From the NCBI RefSeq assembly GCF_033807575.1, contig NC_084728.1, positions 9,623,451 through 9,687,450 on the forward strand: a DNA stretch of 64,000 nucleotides. The letters run 5' to 3'. The stretch comes from Cydia pomonella. Taxonomy: Eukaryota; Arthropoda; Insecta; Lepidoptera; Tortricidae. Numbering within the stretch: the first letter of the stretch is position 1; each line of letters opens with the position of its first letter. The notes under the pieces are model-generated. The model saw only the letters and a list, made by a program, of their open reading frames with translations, was not told where the DNA came from and ran no database searches. A program made the position numbers and the translations under genes. Shown in pieces: positions 61,364 through 64,000 of this stretch.

Positions 61364-62261
61364 TATTTTATATATAAAACAATTGAAAAATTTAAACATT
61401 GATGCCAACCCTACCGTTCCCTAAAGAGATCCGAGCATTAAGTCCAAATCTGATAATGTGTAAATACGTACATATGTTCGACTTAAACCCTAAACCGATC
61501 AGCTGCTAAACATAGGTGTTGCCATGTGCATCAAAGAAAATCGAGCTCTATGGTAATTTTTTTTTGTATGTTTCTGTGACGTTGAAAATAAAAGTAGCTA
61601 TGTTATTAGTAGATAAAAGTAGCTATGGTATTAGCTATTTTATTTTCTACTTGACATTGTTTGAATATCATATTTAACTTATTCATTGATAGGTATAATG
61701 TAGTATCATGGTACAATTTCAGTTTTTTTTCTTTATTCCTATTAATTATTTTTGACATTTTGATATGGCAAATATTATATGATAGATTTATATACCATTG
61801 TATATAACTACCTCTATAACATTATATTGTATTGTAATAATATTAAATTCCACATTGTATCCGACGATCACTATACGATAAGTAATTGCTTATGTATCCT
61901 TTTACATTAACTTTGACATTGTATTGAGAGATAGAAATCTCCATGTACCAAAAAGAGTCCGTCAAAAAACCTTAAATAGGTGGCGCTACAATACCTAGAA
62001 GATTTGAAAAAAATATCAATTCATAGACTAGCTTACTTCACTCTGTCAATAACGTCTAGGTTCTTAGCTACTCTAGCGCTACTCTGAAGAGTTTTGGAAC
62101 TATTATTTATAGCTGACAGCTGGATACGTTTGCAACAGTTCTGCCTATGGAGATTTCATTCCGTACCTCTACTTCGATAGTAGCAGCTTACAACTCTTAT
62201 AAGGGCATATATGAACTATCCTTTGAATATTATAATCAAAATATGCACGCTGTGGCAAAGA
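61364..62261. other. unassigned
   Basis: A local duplication AAAAGTAGCTATG.TATTAG (61590-61635). Otherwise nothing recognised. Confidence 0.35.
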
Positions 62262-62420
62262 GAATTGAGTATAGAGGCGTATTGTCAAGGTAAATTTTGT
62301 AGTCATCTAAATTTACTGCCATCTTTCGACACAGGACTAAAACTCTTAGAATGACATATGGGTATTTGACCCATGTTCTTTCACTGATATATGTTAATTA
62401 TCAAACGGTGTCGCCATCTA
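62262..62420 (+). mobile_element. MITE-S copy
   Basis: AGAGGCGTATTGTCAAGGTA, AAATTTACTGCCATCTTTCG and TGTTCTTTCACTGATATATG. Confidence 0.7.
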
Positions 62421-62485
62421 TCTGAGTATATATTTTTCTTGATTTTTAGAGGCACGTTTTTTTCTTAGACTTTATTCCGCACTTT

Positions 62486-62905
62486 AGACCGGTCTGGCCT
62501 AGTAGATTACCCTGCCTATGAAGCCGATAGTCCTGGGTTCGAATTCCGGTAAGGGATTTATTTGTGTGATGAGCACCGATATTTGTTCGTGAGTCATGGA
62601 TGTTTTCTATGTATTTATGTATTTGTATATTATATATATCGTTGCCTGAGTACCCACAACACAAGATAGATAGATTTATTGGCATACCTCAGTAAAAGAT
62701 ACAGTAAATTGATGAGTGATAGAGGCAGACAACAGGCGGTCTTATCGCTAAAGAACGATTTCACAGTGTATTAGTTCGCTGTAATGCTGTGCAAATTTTT
62801 TGAATCAATAAAAAAAATCTTCCAGACAACCCTTCACACACAAGCCTTCTTGGCTTACCGTGGGACTTAGTCAATTTGTGTAAGAATGTCGCTATAATAT
62901 ATATA
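62486..62905 (+). mobile_element. SINE-1 copy split by a LINE tail
   Basis: Head and body 62486-62665 continue at 62838-62905 (ACACAAGCCTTCTTGGCTTA). The TSD ACACAAG is at 62659-62665 and 62838-62844. Confidence 0.85.
62666..62837 (-). mobile_element. LINE tail fragment nested in SINE-1
   Basis: Reverse strand has GGGTTGTCTGGAAGAT and CTTTAGCGATAAGACCGCCT, then the tail CAATAAATCTATCTATC. The hairpin is interrupted by about 55 bp of unrelated sequence. Confidence 0.7.
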
Positions 62906-63108
62906 TTTACTTTTGATTGCATTGTACAAAATGGTCACACAGCTCATTATATAATACCTAGTGGCTCTGAGGTATATACCTCGCGAAAAGCTTAAAAAAT
63001 TTAAAAAATAAAATACGTCGTTGAGTCATTTTTACGGCCAACTCGCAATGTTCTTAAGTGTCATAGATCCAAAATGTCAAGTCCTTTATGACCATATCCG
63101 CCATTTCG
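62906..63108. other. unassigned
   Basis: No recognised feature. Confidence 0.3.
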
Positions 63109-63387
63109 AAAAAACCGGGCAAGTGCGATTCGGACGGGGCCGTACCATTATTTATAAAAACGGCAATAAAATTATGTTTGTTGTATGGGAGCCCACCTTA
63201 AATATTTAATTTATTCTGTTTTTAGTATTTGTTGTTATAGCGGCAACAGAAATACATCATCTGTGAAAATTTCAACTGTCTAGCTATCACGGTTCATGAG
63301 ATACAGCCTGGTGACGACGGACGGACGGACAGCGAAGTCTCAGTAATAGGGTCCCGTTTGACCCTTTGGGTACGGAAACCTAAAAAC
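63109..63387 (+). mobile_element. Rep-E1 copy
   Basis: AAAAACCGGGCAAGTGCGAT to TTTGGGTACGGAAACCTAAA, with the TATAGCGGCAACAGAAATAC block and a GACGGACGGACGGAC run. Confidence 0.85.
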
Positions 63388-63401
63388 GAAATGAGAATTA
63401 A

Positions 63402-63655
63402 AATTCTTCTTCTTCCTCGCGTTGTCCCGGCATTTTGCCACGGCTCATGGGAGCCTGGGGTCCGCTTGACAACTAATCCCAAGATTTGGCGTAGGCACTA
63501 ATTTTTACGAAAGCGACTGCCATCTGCCCTTCCAACCCAGAGGGTAAACTAGGCCTTGTTGGGATTAGTCCGGTTTCCTCACGATGTTTTCCTTCACCGA
63601 AAAGCGGCTGGTAAATATCAAATGATATTTCGTACATAAGTTCCGAAAAACTCAT
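63402..63655 (-). mobile_element. SINE-2 lacking the tRNA head
   Basis: Tail CTTCTTCTTCCTCGCGTTGT to GTTCCGAAAAACTCATTAAT. It stops before the tRNA-like part, so it is 5'-truncated in the manner of a LINE. Confidence 0.85.
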
Positions 63656-63739
63656 TAATTAAAATTCTATCTGGGTCAAACATACTCGTATTTTTAGCAA
63701 ACTCGTTCGCGTCTTCAAAAAAAGAGTGTTTACAAGTAC

Positions 63740-63797
63740 CACTACGGTTACCGCTTACCATCAGACGGGGCTTATGCTTATTTGCGACAGACTTAGT
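63740..63797 (+). mobile_element. Rep-A 3' fragment
   Basis: CCGCTTACCATCAGACGGGG, CTTATGCTTATTTGCGACAG; the last ~60 bp of Rep-A, diverged. Confidence 0.6.
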
Positions 63798-64000
63798 TCT
63801 ATTACCTATTTTTAGCTTATGGAACCTGTTCGGTACTTTTGTATATGTACGCACAAATACTACGTATTTTCGTTTATTATTTTCAAATCAATTAATACTT
63901 AATGGACTAGCATATTCCAAACGGGATAAGCCTAAAACGGAACGCTTTTCTCAAAGCGCGCAACACCGAAGCTCGAGTGTTGCCATTCTCTCTTCCCAAC
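63798..64000. other. unassigned
   Basis: No recognised feature. Confidence 0.3.

Overview
The window looks like AT-rich, repeat-saturated intergenic DNA from a lepidopteran (moth or butterfly) nuclear genome. This rests on the many LINE, SINE and MITE families that are familiar from Lepidoptera, including the LINE tail containing GGTTGTCTGGAAGAGATCGC, the tRNA-headed SINEs and the LINE tail reading ACCATCAGGTGATCCGTCTG. It also rests on the absence of operons, on AATAAA-type 3' ends and on low gene density. No bacterial, viral or CRISPR structure was seen. Species and chromosome cannot be told from the sequence.

Only one locus looks like host protein-coding sequence: a head-to-tail pair of diverged, apparently intronless genes of the MIC26/MIC27 (apolipoprotein O-like) family at about 28.5-31.3 kb. 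These are subunits of the MICOS complex of the mitochondrial inner membrane. The downstream copy (30502-31275, 257 codons) is intact. The upstream copy keeps about 200 open codons, but its 5' end is broken by a 370-bp antisense LINE fragment with a perfect 10-bp target-site duplication. It also has either a 1-nt frameshift or an unrecognised upstream exon.

Most of the remaining ~60 kb is mobile-element debris. I name the recurrent families as follows. SINE-1 is tRNA-headed with a tail complementary to TATTATAGGAC. SINE-2 is tRNA-headed with TGGCCTAGCGG. Rep-A is a ~350-bp retroposon starting GGACCCGGGTACGTCC and ending GTAGTATAAAA. MITE-C is a ~190-bp palindrome with GTACCCCTAGTG ends. Rep-D has TACAAGCTTTTA inverted ends. 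Rep-E1 and E2 carry GGTTCCGTA. Elem-F has GGGTGTTTATTTAGTCACC. MITE-G has a TCTAAGGACGG arm. MITE-H has CGATTCGAAGAATGA ends. MITE-I has CTACCGCGAACCACGTTCG ends. MITE-K has GGTCACGTCTGAAAATATCG ends. MITE-L has GACCAGTAATATATGATCA ends. MITE-P is a 228-bp element with TACAGTACATATGG. MITE-S contains AAATTTACTGCCATCTTTCG. Elem-T contains TTTCATAGAAAAATTACCG. Several LINE C-terminal fragments also occur.

Layout: 0-8 kb holds LINE and Rep-A remnants and hairpin MITEs. 8.6-9.95 kb and 11.1-11.95 kb are mostly unassigned. 10-18 kb holds tandem MITE-P, a nested Elem-F/LINE/TTAA-element stack and SINE copies. 19-28 kb is dense nesting. 28.5-31.3 kb is the MICOS-like pair. 31.5-44 kb is a MITE field including a MITE-C inside a MITE-C. 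44-59 kb holds the deepest nests, including a LINE inside a LINE inside a SINE. 59.2-59.7 kb is a 109-bp tandem array made from one arm of MITE-G. 60-64 kb holds scattered copies. At least a dozen insertions have readable target-site duplications, so the relative ages of families can be ordered directly from the sequence.
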